A stretch of 64,000 bases of DNA, taken from NCBI GenBank assembly GCA_019055375.1, contig JAHQIW010004742.1, positions 62,001-126,000 on the forward strand, written 5' to 3'. The notes below the pieces were generated by a model. The model did no database searches and was not told the origin of the DNA. It saw only the letters and a list, made by a program, of their open reading frames with translations. This document shows, piece after piece, positions 24,606 through 45,364 of the stretch. Each line of letters opens with the position of its first letter. Position 1 is the first letter of the stretch. The position numbers and the translations under genes were made by a program. This DNA is from Parelaphostrongylus tenuis. Taxonomy: Eukaryota > Nematoda > Chromadorea > Rhabditida > Metastrongylidae.

Positions 24606-24904
24606 TTGAAAGGTTAAAGCTCTCAGCGTGGATCAAGCCCTGAGGGATGCGCCATGCATTCGTCTTTAATCACCAAATTCTTTGGATATATCTGGCCCTT
24701 GCAATGGCTCGTGGTGGCCTGCCGATCTAGCAAGTCAATGCTGCTCTCCTCCCGAACAAGTCCGGTACCAACCCATCCACACCCTCCCCGGGATGGATGG
24801 AAACCCCGGTGAGCCTTAAGCGCGGGATCGAACCATCAACCATTGTGCGGTTAACCACTTTTGTGTCGAGTAGCATCTCTAACCACTGTGCCACACTCGC
24901 TTCA
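24606..24904 (-). mobile_element. tRNA-derived SINE (family S), minus copy
   Basis: Minus strand: GAAGCGAGTGTGGCACAGTGG at the 5' end, B box GGTTCGATCCCGC, body with GGTACCGGACTTG and GGCCAGATATATCC, then GGATGCGCCATGCATTC..., GATCCACGCTGAGAGC. It has a small duplication in the head (a second AACCAC block), a difference from other copies. Confidence 0.8.
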
Positions 24905-25279
24905 ATAAGTCATTGCCTACTATGAACTACCACGATTACTGCCCATCAGAAGTTCACGAGCCGCCCCCCTCTAACTCACACGATGAACGTCGTTGTCCGT
25001 AATTACAGACCGGACGCGCAAGGACGAGCATGGGCTTCGAAATTTGTTCCTGGATGCTTTCACTCGATCGATTGCTTTAAACTGGTCAGGCAGGTATTCC
25101 TGTGAGTTTTTTTTTGCTTATTTCGTCGAATTTATTTAATTTTACTGGAATAATGACGTTTCAAACGCGACCAGCGAGGTGCTCCTGTTTTATCGATTGT
25201 TTTTCGATATTTTCTTTAATTATCCAAGATTTCTCATGTTTTCGCTGCTTTTTCGCAATGTTATTATGTTTCATATATC

Positions 25280-25725
25280 GTACTAAGAGAATTGAGTGGT
25301 AAGCAAAAATGCGGCCTCAGGCGGGAGTTGAACCCGCATTTCATTTATACCGAGAAACGCGTGCTACCACTGTACCAGCGAAGCACCGCATGTTCACCAA
25401 TCATTCTTCAATATCTTTCTACCATAGCTATGAGCCACCAATCAATGACAGTTTTGGTTGGATAGGCAATATCGCTCTATAAAGCCAATTAAGCTGACAG
25501 CCATCATACTTATATAGTTCCTAGACTTCTTAGATCTTTGTTAGTGATTGGTGGTTGATAGCTGTGATAGTGAGATATTGTAGAATGAGTGATAAGTAAG
25601 CGGTGGCCGCGGTGGTGTAGTGGTAGCACGCGTCCTCCGTATGGATGAGGCGCGGGTTCAACTCCCGCCCAAGGTCAGATTTTTGCTGACGACTAAGATC
25701 TCTTAGAACTAATTGAGACTTTTTT
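25280..25725. repeat. Palindromic element with two opposed tRNA-like units
   Basis: A minus-strand tRNA-like unit at about 25310-25390 (complement reads CTGGTACAGTGGTAGCACGC and GCGGGTTCAACTCCCGC) faces a plus unit at 25603-25676 (GGTGTAGTGGTAGCACGCG, GCGGGTTCAACTCCCGC). The flanks are also inverted: CTAAGAGAATTGAGTGG at the left edge against ACTAAGATCTCTTAG at the right, and ATTCTTCAATATCTT against AGATATTGTAGAATGAG inside. Neither unit closes a perfect cloverleaf. A fold-back or snap-back SINE is likely. Confidence 0.6.
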
Positions 25726-25809
25726 CCTGCTAACGCTTATCTTGAAAGTAAAGGTCTTGGGATTCTCATAGCCCAGATCAATAGTTTTTCGTTGTAAACG
25801 GGAATTTGA

Positions 25810-26180
25810 CAAGTCATATCGACGCTAGTGGAGAGTCGTGCTCCTATCGTGTTCCTAAGCCTAAGCCTAAGCTTGCTCTCCTTGTTCAAACAAATCGATG
25901 AGAAATCGACGCAGTGGCCGAGTGGTTGTGGTGGTCGTCGCGACGCGCGTGAAGCAGAGCTCCACCACCCAACACCCTCCAGCAGTCCCCAATAACGTCC
26001 TATGGAACGCCACAGCCAGGACTATTCAGATCGACGCTATTGGAGAGGGCGCACTCCCATCAAGCTCTCAAGCCTAAGCCTTAGCGTACTGTCCTGATTT
26101 CTTACTTAGGCAAATAAATTAGAAAATCGGCGGCATGGCCGAATGGTTGTGATGCTCGTCGCCACAACTAGGCTGTCCTC
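25810..26180 (+). repeat. Two-copy tandem repeat with tRNA-like A box and GCCTAA units
   Basis: Copies at about 25818-25950 and 26033-26175 share TCGACGCTA.TGGAGAG, a (CCTAAG)n run (25854-25872 and 26068-26082; complement of TTAGGC), and a Leu/Ser-tRNA-like A box (GGCCGAGTGGTTGTG, GGCCGAATGGTTGTG). Non-coding. Confidence 0.5.
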
Positions 26181-26402
26181 GAGATCGCAAGGAGGCTCGC
26201 TTAACCGGTATTCTACGATGTTCAAGAAGAAGCAGCAACGAATTGGATGCTAGAAGTACTGGATCCGTACCGTAGAAATCGACGGGATCGCAGTTCTCCA
26301 CGGTGGCCATCAGATCTGGCTAATGTTCCAGGCTACGACTCCTACTTGCTATTGTTGCTTTTTCATTCTTTTACAAGGTCCTTAGTCAAAGTATATCAGG
26401 TC

Positions 26403-26654
26403 AATAATGTGGAGTGCTGTGCAAAAACATTTGCTTCAGCCGGGATTCGAACCCAGATCTCGCTCTTTCCGTGGGTTCAATGGGTTCAATGCCGATAGCG
26501 GCTGCCCCGCCAGACCGTCGACGGTTGGCTCTGACAGGTAACGTCTTAACGAGCGCCGGTGTTGCAACGGTTAACATACGCTCCCGGAAAGAGTGAGATC
26601 TGGGTTCGAGTCCCGGCTGACGCAAATGTTTTTGCAGAGCACTCCACATTATTG
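26403..26654. repeat. tRNA-like palindrome, arms about 70 bp
   Basis: Left arm 26403-26472 (AATAATGTGGAGTGC..., GCCGGGATTCGAACCCAGAT) is the complement of right arm 26585-26654 (ATCTGGGTTCGAGTCCCGGC..., GCACTCCACATTATT). The right half is a plausible pseudo-tRNA: TGTTGCAACGGTTAACA as D-arm/A box, perfect B box GGTTCGAGTCC, and GCGCCGG/CTGACGC ends that mostly pair. A second element of the same design lies at 28357-28519. Confidence 0.65.
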
Positions 26655-26819
26655 GGTATATTACAAGATCATACCACCGCCACTTGCGGTCAGATGAAAA
26701 GATTTCTGTTTGATTATATCAGGTCATGTTTCGGCGGTACTTTTCAGTTATTAGGAAACAAATGAATATTTTCAACCTCATTCACTTTACAAGAATTATT
26801 CATAGAAGTGTTAAGAATC

Positions 26820-26940
26820 ATTCGAAAGCTGGCATCTCTAGCTAGAGCCATACGAGGCCGGTTTTCGAAAAGATCATTTTGTAACGCTGTAAAGTCCGAA
26901 ATAAAATTATGTTTCACACGCGCATTTTTCTCTCCGGACA
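26820..26940 (+). mobile_element. Solo end of TIR element family T
   Basis: Matches the left ends at 30.28 and 54.0 kb (GGTTTTCGAAAAGATC, ACGCTGTAAAGTCCGAAATA, TTATGTTTCACACGCGC). I cannot find the opposite end clearly; the following GC-rich segment to 27.2 kb is unrelated to known copies. Confidence 0.45.
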
Positions 26941-27285
26941 GAGCTCCATTTTCGGGCTATTAGTAGTCATTCGATGGCGCGAGATTTGAGGATTCCAAAG
27001 CTGTGCTTATTTTTGGAAAGGTCCTTTCTCTGCAGTGCAGCAGGGGAAATAAGATCAACTTTGCGAACGAGGGCAAGCAGGGGATTCTGACATTTGTACG
27101 CGTGGTGGGAAGGGAGCGGAAGGAGGGGCGTAGGGCGAACGTGCCGGTTTTAACAAGCCAGTCGATCGATTGGCTCTTCGGCGTGCCATTGGAAAGCACG
27201 ACTCTTGTTATTCAAATAGAAATTGTTACTCGGAACTTTGGACTCAGAGTGTAACTTTAAAATTAAAAGATCTTTATACGTTCAT

Positions 27286-27592
27286 AGGGCGCAGGTGGTG
27301 CAGTGGTTAGAGGTCCTCTGCGTCGCACACGAGGTCAATGGTTCGATCTCGCGCTCATGGCTCACCAAGCCATCCATCCCTCCGGGGTCGGTAAATTGGT
27401 ACCAGACAGGTCTCAGACTTGTCTGGGAGGATAAGCAGCACTGACTCGGTTCAGCGGGAGGCCTCCGCGAGTCATTGTAAAGAAAGACCAGATGTGCATT
27501 CAATCACCTCAAACGAAGTTAGAAATTGAAGTCGAATGCATGGCGCATCCCTCAGGGCTTGATCAACGCCGAGAGCTTTATCCTTGTTCCTT
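27286..27592 (+). mobile_element. tRNA-derived SINE (family S)
   Basis: Well-preserved copy: GGTGGTGCAGTGGTTAGAGG (A box), GGTTCGATCTCGC (B box), GGCTCACCAAGCCATCC, GATAAGCAGCACTGACTCGG, and 3' end GATCAACGCCGAGAGCTTTA. ORFs across it on both strands are SINE sequence and not genes. Confidence 0.9.
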
Positions 27593-27949
27593 CTTATACC
27601 TTCATGCTCTTTTCGTGCTTCCAGCCAAGTAATAGTTGAATTGCGGATCCGATGTAGAGCATAATTTTCTTTTGAATGATACAATGTTATAAAAGGATCT
27701 TCTTGTTAACCGGCCACATACGACTTTAGGCAGAGATTCAGGCTTTCGAACGATTAGTAACACTCGTATAAAAATTACCCTACATCGGATGATTCCAAAT
27801 ATCTATTTGCTTCCTTATAACCGAAAGGAACCGTTTCGACACTAGAGAATTAAATACCAAGTTTATTGACCAAAAGTAATTAAAATTCTGTGGCTTTGGT
27901 GAGCGTTTTGATCTACAACTTGTCTATGCTTGCTTTAAGATGAAGCTCT

Positions 27950-28150
27950 GTCCTGGGAGCGAATTCGCATGCTATTCATGGACGGATGGCGCGTAGGGGA
28001 AAGTTTTAGTGAGGCGGAACGCAAGATTAGTGGAGCTGATAAGCGATGATACAGTTCCAGAAAGCACGACTAGGAAGTGGTTCACGACGTCCAAAGCTGG
28101 AGAGAACACTCTGGAGGATCAGTCGCGCTCGGGCCATCCACAGGAGGCTC
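27950..28150 (+). pseudogene. Mariner transposase fragment, HTH region
   Basis: Translations in shifting frames give SEAERKISGADKR, TTRKWFTTSKAGE and DQSRSGHPQE, matching the mariner helix-turn-helix order (arkWFxxF..G...DexRSGRP). Frame changes and a stop make it inactive. It lies about 500 bp upstream of the TGS1 start. Confidence 0.6.
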
Positions 28151-28356
28151 TATTTTTCTTACGTGCCGCTTAGCACTAGCATTTTCTCCCACGCGCCAGT
28201 CATGCATGGGTAGCTAGCGAATTTGTTCCCACGACAGCTCACCTCAAAGCAAATGTAAGCTAGTTATATACAAAAATATTCATAAGAAATGAAACAATCC
28301 GAACTCATTTTATTTGACCGCCTATTGCGGTGTTATGATGTTTTTATAGACCCAGT

Positions 28357-28519
28357 GATGTAGAGTGGTGTGCAAAAACGTTTGCGTCAGACGGGATTTG
28401 AACCCAGATCTTACTCTTTCCGGGAGCATGTGCCAAACCGTTGCACCACCACCGTTCGGAAAGAGTAAGATCTGGATTCAAATCCCGGCTGACGCAAACG
28501 TTTCGCTCACCACTACATC
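28357..28519. repeat. tRNA-like palindrome, arms about 63 bp
   Basis: Left arm 28357-28422 and right arm 28457-28519 are near-perfect complements (GTTTGCGTCA, GGGATTTGAACCCAGATCTT, ACTCTTTCCG). Each arm carries a T-arm/B-box. The loop holds AACCGTTGCACCACCACCG. It could form one long hairpin if transcribed. Same family as 26403-26654. Confidence 0.65.
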
Positions 28520-28668
28520 ATTTGGTTAGTAGAAATGAAACACTTGAACGATACTAAAATTATGCAAGTTTAGGTGCTTTTATTGAATAAATTTGATGTT
28601 TATTGCTCTAGTGCCAAAACTTAGAGAATGGCCTAATATTTGCTTCGATTAAGATTCGTCGTCCTTGC

Positions 28669-38163
<9,495 letters not shown>

Positions 38164-38599
38164 AACACTGCTGTATGACTACTCTCTAAAATCTCGGCTA
38201 TCTGGAATTCTTCGTTGTATGAATCCTGAAATTTTTGTGTTGTAGTCTCCAAACATTGCATCTCAAGTTCTGATTAACACTATATGACCACGTCATCTCT
38301 CATTTTTTTTCTAGAATTGTGTTATGTGCATTTAGAAAAAAATCCGGTCTCCTGTTTAGTCCAAGATCTACATTGTTGATTGTTTGGTTGTTTTTCTTTT
38401 GTTGTTGTACAGGATCTTGATTTTCATTCTCCATATATTTTGCTATTTTTGATGTTCTCATGTTTAACTTGTCATCGGACTGTTTCATTGATCGTTTTTT
38501 TGTCATGAAAGTGATTTTTACAGCAAAGTAAATGGAACATTTGGTCAGGATTTCATCCATCTTTAAAGTTTTGAGGTGCATATAGCGCATTTTTGGTTA

Positions 38600-38950
38600 G
38601 GGGTTTCCTGGTTACACACACTTGATCCCGTTTTGATGCCGCGTTTCCAACCCGCCCTCCTCTCCAGAGTAGGAAATTGGTACCTTGCACGAGAGAGTCT
38701 TAGCACTGATTCAGTACATCGGTAGCAAACGGGAATTCATTATTCTCACCGTCTCTTCAGGGTAGGAAACTTGTTACCAGAGTTCCTTGAGAGAATCGTA
38801 GCACTTATCCGGCAAATCATTAGACCATGGATGGCAGTTCATTTTACAAGTCAAATATGCATTCAACCACCTCTTCAGTACAATGAATGGGGTTAAATGC
38901 GTGGCTAGTCCATTGCGGTTCGACAGGATTTGTCTTTTGTCGTTCATGTA
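38600..38950 (+). mobile_element. Diverged SINE with internal duplication
   Basis: Head lost except GATCCCGTTTTG; body block GTAGGAAATTGGTACCTTGC...CTTAGCACTGATTC occurs twice (about 38668-38730 and 38760-38825, second copy GTAGGAAACTTGTTACCAGA). Then AAATATGCATTCAACCACCT. Starts 440 bp after the TGS1 stop. Confidence 0.5.
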
Positions 38951-39164
38951 TGAGTTTATAAGTTTGCCTTGCAGATGACCCAACAAACGTGACAAGCACG
39001 TTAACTGTAGAACGACTTTGCTTTTACGCCGGGTTTCATATTATTTCTATGGTTGTGAGCAGATTCATACACTAACGTCGCGGTCTTGATATATCCGTGA
39101 AAACCAATTTATCAAATCATTTAAATTCAACTGGTACGCCTTGGCTTCATTTTCGACTGTTTGT

Positions 39165-40120
39165 GTAGACCTCGCTCAAAAACAATGATAATCTGGTAAT
39201 ATGATAGCATGTTTTGAGCCTACTATGAGGTCTGGTATGACACTTATACGGTACTAGACAGATCTGTTTTGGCTTTCCAGACTCCTCAGCAGTATGGTGA
39301 CGGTCGGTTCAGACTATCCCTTGCAGAGGAATACACGCCTACTTATATTGGTATTGACGCTCAGTAACAAAATCACCTCAAGCCAGGTAATAAAATCCCC
39401 GGAATAGAGCTTTCGTAACCCTCTATCACCTAAGATCTGTGTTGTATTAAGAGAATAGCTTGGAGGAAGTATAGGAAGGGGTTCTTTGCTTCAAAATCAA
39501 TCAACAGGTAGAGAATGACCCGTATAGAGGCCATATCGGGCTGTTTGAGACGTCGCTTATGGTCGTATACGTCTAAATCCTTCATTGTGCATTCATATTT
39601 GTGCTTGAGACGTGCTGTAATGTCAAAAACAGGCCTCCAATCTGATTGCTTTGAGACATGCGCTGCTTCTGTTGTGTTGTAGGAGGAGCAAGCCCTAGAT
39701 TTTTTTGTTCTTTTTTAATTACGTAGATTTTCTAATTCATGTTACATTTTCGAAGCATTTCATCTATGTTTTGAAGTATATCATACCGTCCTTTTTGAGC
39801 GTTTTCTCAAGACCACGCTTGAATGTAGTCTTAAGAAAACATTCGAAAAAACGGTGCAATATATTTCAAAATACCACCCAAGAGCAATCGAGTGTATAAA
39901 ATGCTGTTCTACTGATTTTCACTTGACAGCAGTGCAGTGTAAATCGTTCGTCGTCGCCTACTCTTAGTGTGGGGACTGGAGCAGCCACAGAGGATTGGCT
40001 AAAAGACAAAAGGTTGTGCCCGACTGTGGAGACTGAAAGGTCGAGACACGTGTATTGGGATGTACAAGAGCCCATTTAACAGACCACATGACATGTTGGC
40101 TCAGATAGCAATCATGAGGT
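39165..40120. repeat. Inverted pair of hammerhead-motif repeats
   Basis: Minus unit 39165-39450 (core CTGAGGA at 39283-39289 on the minus strand, then a CCAAAAC block as in 5326) and plus unit 39780-40120 (AGAGCAATCGAGTGTATAA, degenerate CTGTGGA, GTCGAGACACGTGTATTG, GACCACATGACATGTTGGC). Same architecture as 4235-4905. Both hammerheads are degenerate. Confidence 0.5.
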
Positions 40121-40617
40121 ATTTCATCTATGTTTATTTGTCCGGTTGACCCTTTAAGCAATAGAAATTAGTTCTCAGACTCTCTATAGACGTGCGTTGT
40201 AGTTAATACGAAGAGAGGAGTGAACGTTGCGTTGCGCAAATCACACTTTTCTCCGGAATTAGAGACATCTTGTGAAGAAATTGATAAACAACAGAGTATG
40301 GCACATTTGATAACCTGCAGCTGTTGACAACTCTACTATGACTTGAGCACTAACCCTGTCAGTAATCTGAGGTGTGTACGACCGGTTTGTGGATGCACTA
40401 CCAGTGATGAGCTACTGATCACAAGGCACGTCGACTGCAATGCGGCGATAACAAGGCCTTCGAGAAGGTGATTGAATTTCATGTCTTACACTAAACTCTT
40501 AGTTTATTTTAAACGGTGCTCGCCGTTCGCAAATACATCACCATCATCATCAACGCTGCCCGTTTATCGTTCTTTTCTCAATTAGTGGGCAAACTATTTA
40601 GATCTTGTACTATTCTG

Positions 40618-40668
40618 AATATGCAACATCCGTCACATTTCAATATGCAACATCCGTCACATTTCGAT
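40618..40668 (+). repeat. 25-bp perfect tandem duplication
   Basis: ATATGCAACATCCGTCACAT plus TTC(A/G) occurs twice, back to back, with one difference at the end. No function evident. Confidence 0.8.
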
Positions 40669-40994
40669 AAAAGATTCCCTCCTCTGTGTTTTTCTTTTTT
40701 TTTATAAAATTTTCAAGGCTGCGTTTTTCTCGTTTTCTAGAGCACTCTAACCATCAAAAGTTAGACATTGTAGAATTTGGATTAACAGCTCACTGCTATT
40801 TTGGATGTTTTCGGAGTCAGATTAAATTCTCATGATTGTGCTAATGAACTTGATTCAGCTAACTTTGCCGTTGTTTTCATTTGAATCCTCTCGGAATATC
40901 ATGAATGTAGAAAAAACTAGGTTTTCGATCAACGCAATCATTAATTTCTTCTAGATGTGCTCCTTGTTTGAATCTTAGTTATTGTTCTATTAAG

Positions 40995-41295
40995 ACGGCG
41001 CAACTTTAGGTCTTCGGTAAAGCGCATTTTTTGCTTTTGCAAAACGTTTTTGTAGTATATCGATAGCTCAAATTCAATGGATTTCATTGGCATGTTTAGT
41101 TTCTCAAATAGCTTATTTTTGGCGTTGTAACAGTCAAAATAAGGCTTTGTTTCTCAGCTTTTAATTGTTAGATAGAGAAAATCTTTCCGATTATGACGGT
41201 TTACTTGGCTTTCGAAAAGGACTTCTTTGAGCTTTGTGGCAACTGAAAGAATATTGAGTTTCACACTCAATGAGCACTTCTAATCGGCTAGGGTG
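40995..41295 (+). mobile_element. Left half of a split TIR element (family T)
   Basis: Matches 60525-60950 of the complete copy: TTTTTTGCTTTTGCAAAACG, TATCGATAGCTC, TAGCTTATTTTTGGCGTTGT, GAGTTTCACACTCAATGAGC, CGGCTAGG. It stops where the complete copy continues with GCGAATTGCAGAGCTCTA, and that continuation resumes at about 45370. Confidence 0.65.
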
Positions 41296-41884
41296 TGTGT
41301 ATAGCTGTGATGCCAATCCGCTGCATAGATCAATGTGGATTTTTTGATGAAAATCAGAGATCTCTCCGACGCTCCGGAATTTCTTCTACAAGTCCATGTG
41401 CTTTTTAGAGAATAAGATTTGTTGAAGATAATTTATTGTGCTTCAAAGATTTACAAACTCACAATAAAATATAAATAATTGTTCAGGAGGCCAGAAAATT
41501 TGAACACATCCAAGAGTGATTTAAGAATACCGTCACTAAAATCGACAATGGAGATTACAGCTGGGACATTGGCGAACATAGGCGAAAAATAAACGGAAGG
41601 TCGCAGCAATCCCATATTTTCCTCTGCGATCATTTTACGCCACATGAACTCAGCCAAGTAAGCTTTAAAAAAATGGAGTGCGATCACTCGGTGCCGTCTG
41701 TTGCGCCATTTGGCCAGGTGCCGTCTCTGCATTGCGCGCCCTAACCTATTACAGCTCACTAAGAAATCCTTTCGAAAAACTAAATACTTCACTAGAACTT
41801 GTTTAAGCACTTCCCAACACCTTGGCATTGAATGAAATATTCTGTGATTTTCTTTGCTTCAGTACACTCAAGGGTTTTTAATAC

Positions 41885-42960
41885 AAGTTTATTTTGTACA
41901 AAGTAGTACAATAGAGTTCGCATCCGTGGCTAACGTTTCGCCAGTCTTGACTTTCTCAGAGCGTGACCTTAAAGAGTCTCGCTGACCTACATCAACCTAG
42001 TGGAACACTTCCGTAACTAAAGCAGAAAAGAAGGAAAAGAGAGAAAGAAGGAAAAATATTTAATATTTTTAGATCGTAAAATAATCAGCTAGATTTGACT
42101 CACCGTTTTGTTGTTATGGTATCCACTATATATGTAGACCAGCCGCACTGAGTATTACATGGACGAGGTGTGTGCATGACTCAGATCCGTAAAGATCGAT
42201 CCAAGAGATATGGCGCGAAATCATGCGTGATTAGGAGGCACTCATCTTTACGATTCATGGCGGCGTTTTTGGAATAGATCCAAAACGCCTCAAGGACTTT
42301 GTGCTCCGAGGTCTTGCGTTTTTGCATAGGGATATTTAGTTTTACATCAAAATCACTCCGTCATTTATCTGTGTACTGTACGTACCTAGTGCGATATTTG
42401 GTCTAGAATTACGTTTATCGGCTAGGTGCTCTTTTATAAGGATATAGAGTGGCTTACCCGTTTCGCCAATGTACTCGCCGCCGCACGCCTTGCAAGAGAT
42501 TGAATAGACTGTACCCTTACTCATCCAGTCACCGTCTTTACCGTTAGGACAAAGTATGCACTTTTTTGTTGTACATAGAATTGTACAAGCGATTGCGGAC
42601 TAGCTGACGCTTAAGATTATTTGGCGTTATCTCAATCATCGCAACCGATTCATCCAAGCCTGCCCTTTTCAAACACCGTTTAATAGCTATACTTATTTTA
42701 TTTGTGAAAAAGGGAAGCACAAACGGGACCTTATGCTCAGCGAAATTTTGTTGAGGGGCACGTGATTACCTCCAAACTTATCCCAGTGGACTACATTTTC
42801 ATAGCCATTGGAAATGGCTAATTTCCGAGCCAATTCTACGAATTCCACCTTTTGCTCTCTTTCAGAACAGACATAGGCGAAAACGATCGATTGAGTGTGG
42901 CATCCCAAAGATGTTTTTTCGTTATATCAATGTCTAACTGACGAGGAATTACCACAAACA
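41885..42960 (-). mobile_element. Penelope-like element, 5'-truncated, minus copy
   Basis: Minus strand order: linker remnants (42690-42908: SEREQKVEFVELARKLAIS, NVVHWDKFGGNHVPL), a frameshift, CPNGKDG, then GIY-YIG at 42342-42524 ([33 protein letters not shown]), C-terminal part with stops, and a 3' UTR ending near 41885 with a hammerhead-like motif (CTGAGAA..GAAACGTTAGCC, 41929-41961). The RT domain is absent. It faces away from the plus copy at 43.0-44.7 kb, 5' ends inward. Confidence 0.8.
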
Positions 42961-43039
42961 AACTAACGTCAGACCCATCATCAGCTGTGCAGACTAATTT
43001 ACGGATAGAATAGGATGGTTTCTTGCTCTAATAATATCC

Positions 43040-44697
43040 CTGTTGCTAAGACACATTCCAGCCCATCTCAGTAGCACTCAAATGTTCTTAGACCATCTAA
43101 AGAACGCACATCCAAACAGGTCATGCGTAACGGAGGCGTTTGACGTTAATGCCCTTTATACGAACAAGTCAAACGACTCTGCATTACAAGCCATTCGTCA
43201 GCTCCTCATTCAACACCAAGGAGCAATAAACGTGTATGGCTTGTCAATTCAACAGCTGATGGTTAACTTGAAGCAGTACCTGAATTGCTCGGTCTTTAGA
43301 TGGTCTGGTACCTATTTCACACAAAAGAGAGGGTTGGCAATGGGTTAGCGACTGGCATCGGTACTTGCTATAGCTTTCATGTCTAAAGTGGAAGGCCCCG
43401 TAATTAGTCTCAGGCCAATGCTCTACTATAGATATGTTGATGATTACTTCGTTGCCTGTTACACATTAGAACAGATGGACAGATGCTTCGAATTGTTGGA
43501 CGAACAGTCAGAGTACATAAGTTTCACCCGCGAGACTCCTAAAGAAAACTTGGCACCCTTTTCGTAGCGACCAAGCAAAACTATTCAAGAGCGGCCACAC
43601 CTCTATGTGGTACCGAAAGCCAAAAGTTACAAATTATCCTGATTCGTTACCTCTCATCTCACCCCTCACGCACAAAAGGCGCTTATAAAAAACATGTTCC
43701 GCACAGCTGCCTATGTCTGTACTGAAAAAGAGCAGGAGATGGAATCCGTAGAATTGGCTCGGAAAATAACCATTTCCGATGACTATGAAAATGTAGTCCA
43801 CTGGGATAAGCTTAGAGGAAATCACGTGCCCCTAAAAGAAAATTTCCCTAAAATTGGCTCCTTTTTGCTTCCCTATTTTGCAAATGAAATAAGTATAGCC
43901 TTTAAATGGTGTCTGAAAAGGACAGGCTTGGATGAATCGGTTCCGATGATTGAGATACAGCCGAATAATCTCAAGCGTGAGCTAGTTCGCAATCGCATGC
44001 ACGATCGTCTATGTTTAACAGAAAAGTGCATAATTTGCCCTAACGGTAAAGACGGTAACTGCATGAGTAAGGGTACAGTCTACTCAATCTCTTGCAAGGC
44101 GTGCGACGGCGAGTACATTGACAAAACTGGTAGGCCACTCTGTGTCCGTATAAAAGAACACCTAGCCGATGAACGTAAATCTGACCAAATATCGCACTAC
44201 GTACGCACAGGACACAGATACATGAGGGGGATAATTTCGATGTAAAAGTAAATATCCTTACGCAAAAACGCAAGACCTCGGCGCGCAATGTCCTTGAGGT
44301 GTTTTGAATCAATTTCAAAAACCCCGCTATGAATCGTAGAGATGAGTGCTCTCTAATCACGCAGATTTCGCGCCATACCTTGGATCGATATTTACGGATC
44401 TGAGTTAGGCGCACATCTCGTTCATGTAAGACTCGGTGCGGCTAGTCTACATATATAGTGGATACCATAACAACAAAACGGTGAGTCAAATCTAGCTGAT
44501 TATTTTACGATTTAAAAATAATTAAACAATTCTACCTTCTTTCTCTGTTTTCCTTCTTTTCTGCTTTGCTTACGGAAGTGTTTCACTTAATTGATGTAAG
44601 TCAGTCAAACTCTTCCAGGTCAAGCTCTGTGAAGGCAAGACTGTTGAAACGTTAGCCATGGATATGATCTCTGTTGTGCTACTTTGTACAAAATATA
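43040..44697 (+). pseudogene. Penelope-like element, RT plus GIY-YIG, plus copy
   Basis: RT part: FDVNALYTNKSNDSALQAIR, KRGLAMG followed by TAG (a CAG-to-TAG type change, 43346-43348), then RLASVLAIAF and YYRYVDDYF with the catalytic YVDD at 43433-43444. A frameshift near 43563 precedes NMFRTAAYVC (43694 on), the linker NVVHWDKLRGNHVPL, CPNGKDGNCMSKGTVYSISC, EYIDKTGRPL (a D in place of the usual G of YIGxTG) and RIKEHLADE; it ends with a frameshift after 44245. The 3' UTR runs to about 44697 with a hammerhead-like motif (CTGTGAAGG..GAAACGTTAGCC). The most complete Penelope copy here, but not functional. Confidence 0.85.
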
Positions 44698-45001
44698 AAG
44701 GATAAAGGATAAAGCTCTCGGCGTTGATCAATCCCTGAGGGATGCGCCATGCATTCGACTTCAATTTTTGACTTCGTTTGAGGTGATTGAATGCATATCT
44801 GGCCTTTACAATGACTCGCGGTGGCCTCCTGCTGAACCGAGTCAGTGCTGCTTATCCTCCCAGACAGGTCTAAGACCACTCTGGTACCAATTTACCGACC
44901 CCGGAGGGATGGATGGCTTGGTGAGCCATGAGCGCGAGATCGAACCATTGACCTCGTGTGCCACGCAGGGCACCTCTAACCACTACGCCACATGCGCTCT
45001 G
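44696..45001 (-). mobile_element. tRNA-derived SINE (family S), minus copy
   Basis: Well preserved. Minus strand: AGAGCGCATGTGGCGTAGTGG, GGTTCGATCTCGC, GGTACCAGAG, GATAAGCAGCACTGACTCGG, and tail AGCTTTATCCTTTATCCTTT. It abuts the 3' end of the Penelope copy, so one may have landed at the other's edge. Confidence 0.9.
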
Positions 45002-45364
45002 TACAATATTGTACATATTGTACAAAATATACTTGTAATAAAAATCTCGTGTGTGCTGAAGCAGAGAAAATCACGGAATACTTAACTGGAATCAGCTGAA
45101 TTCAGACTATCGAATGGTTTATAAAAGTTTGAGGGGAATGCTCTCCCCGACGAAAGACGCGTTGAAACGCCTGAAGTGTGGAACATAGCCTTTTTCAGGT
45201 GTACAGCGAACTTAAAGTCTCCTTCAGAACCCAAGTATATTTCTGGAATTGTCTAGATTTGAGCTATTAATTAGCTAAGAAGCAACTTGGAAAAACTGCA
45301 AAATATCCTTGTTTCTGAGGGTGTGCGGGAAAAAGTGATATTTCAAATGTGTGAAACCTTCTCT

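Noticed and set aside
25603..25676. Functional tRNA gene
   Set aside because: A and B boxes are good, but the acceptor stem has mismatches and the anticodon arm cannot be formed convincingly. Several similar units nearby are clearly pseudo-tRNAs.
40618..40668. Start of a satellite array
   Set aside because: Only two units are present, without further copies on either side.
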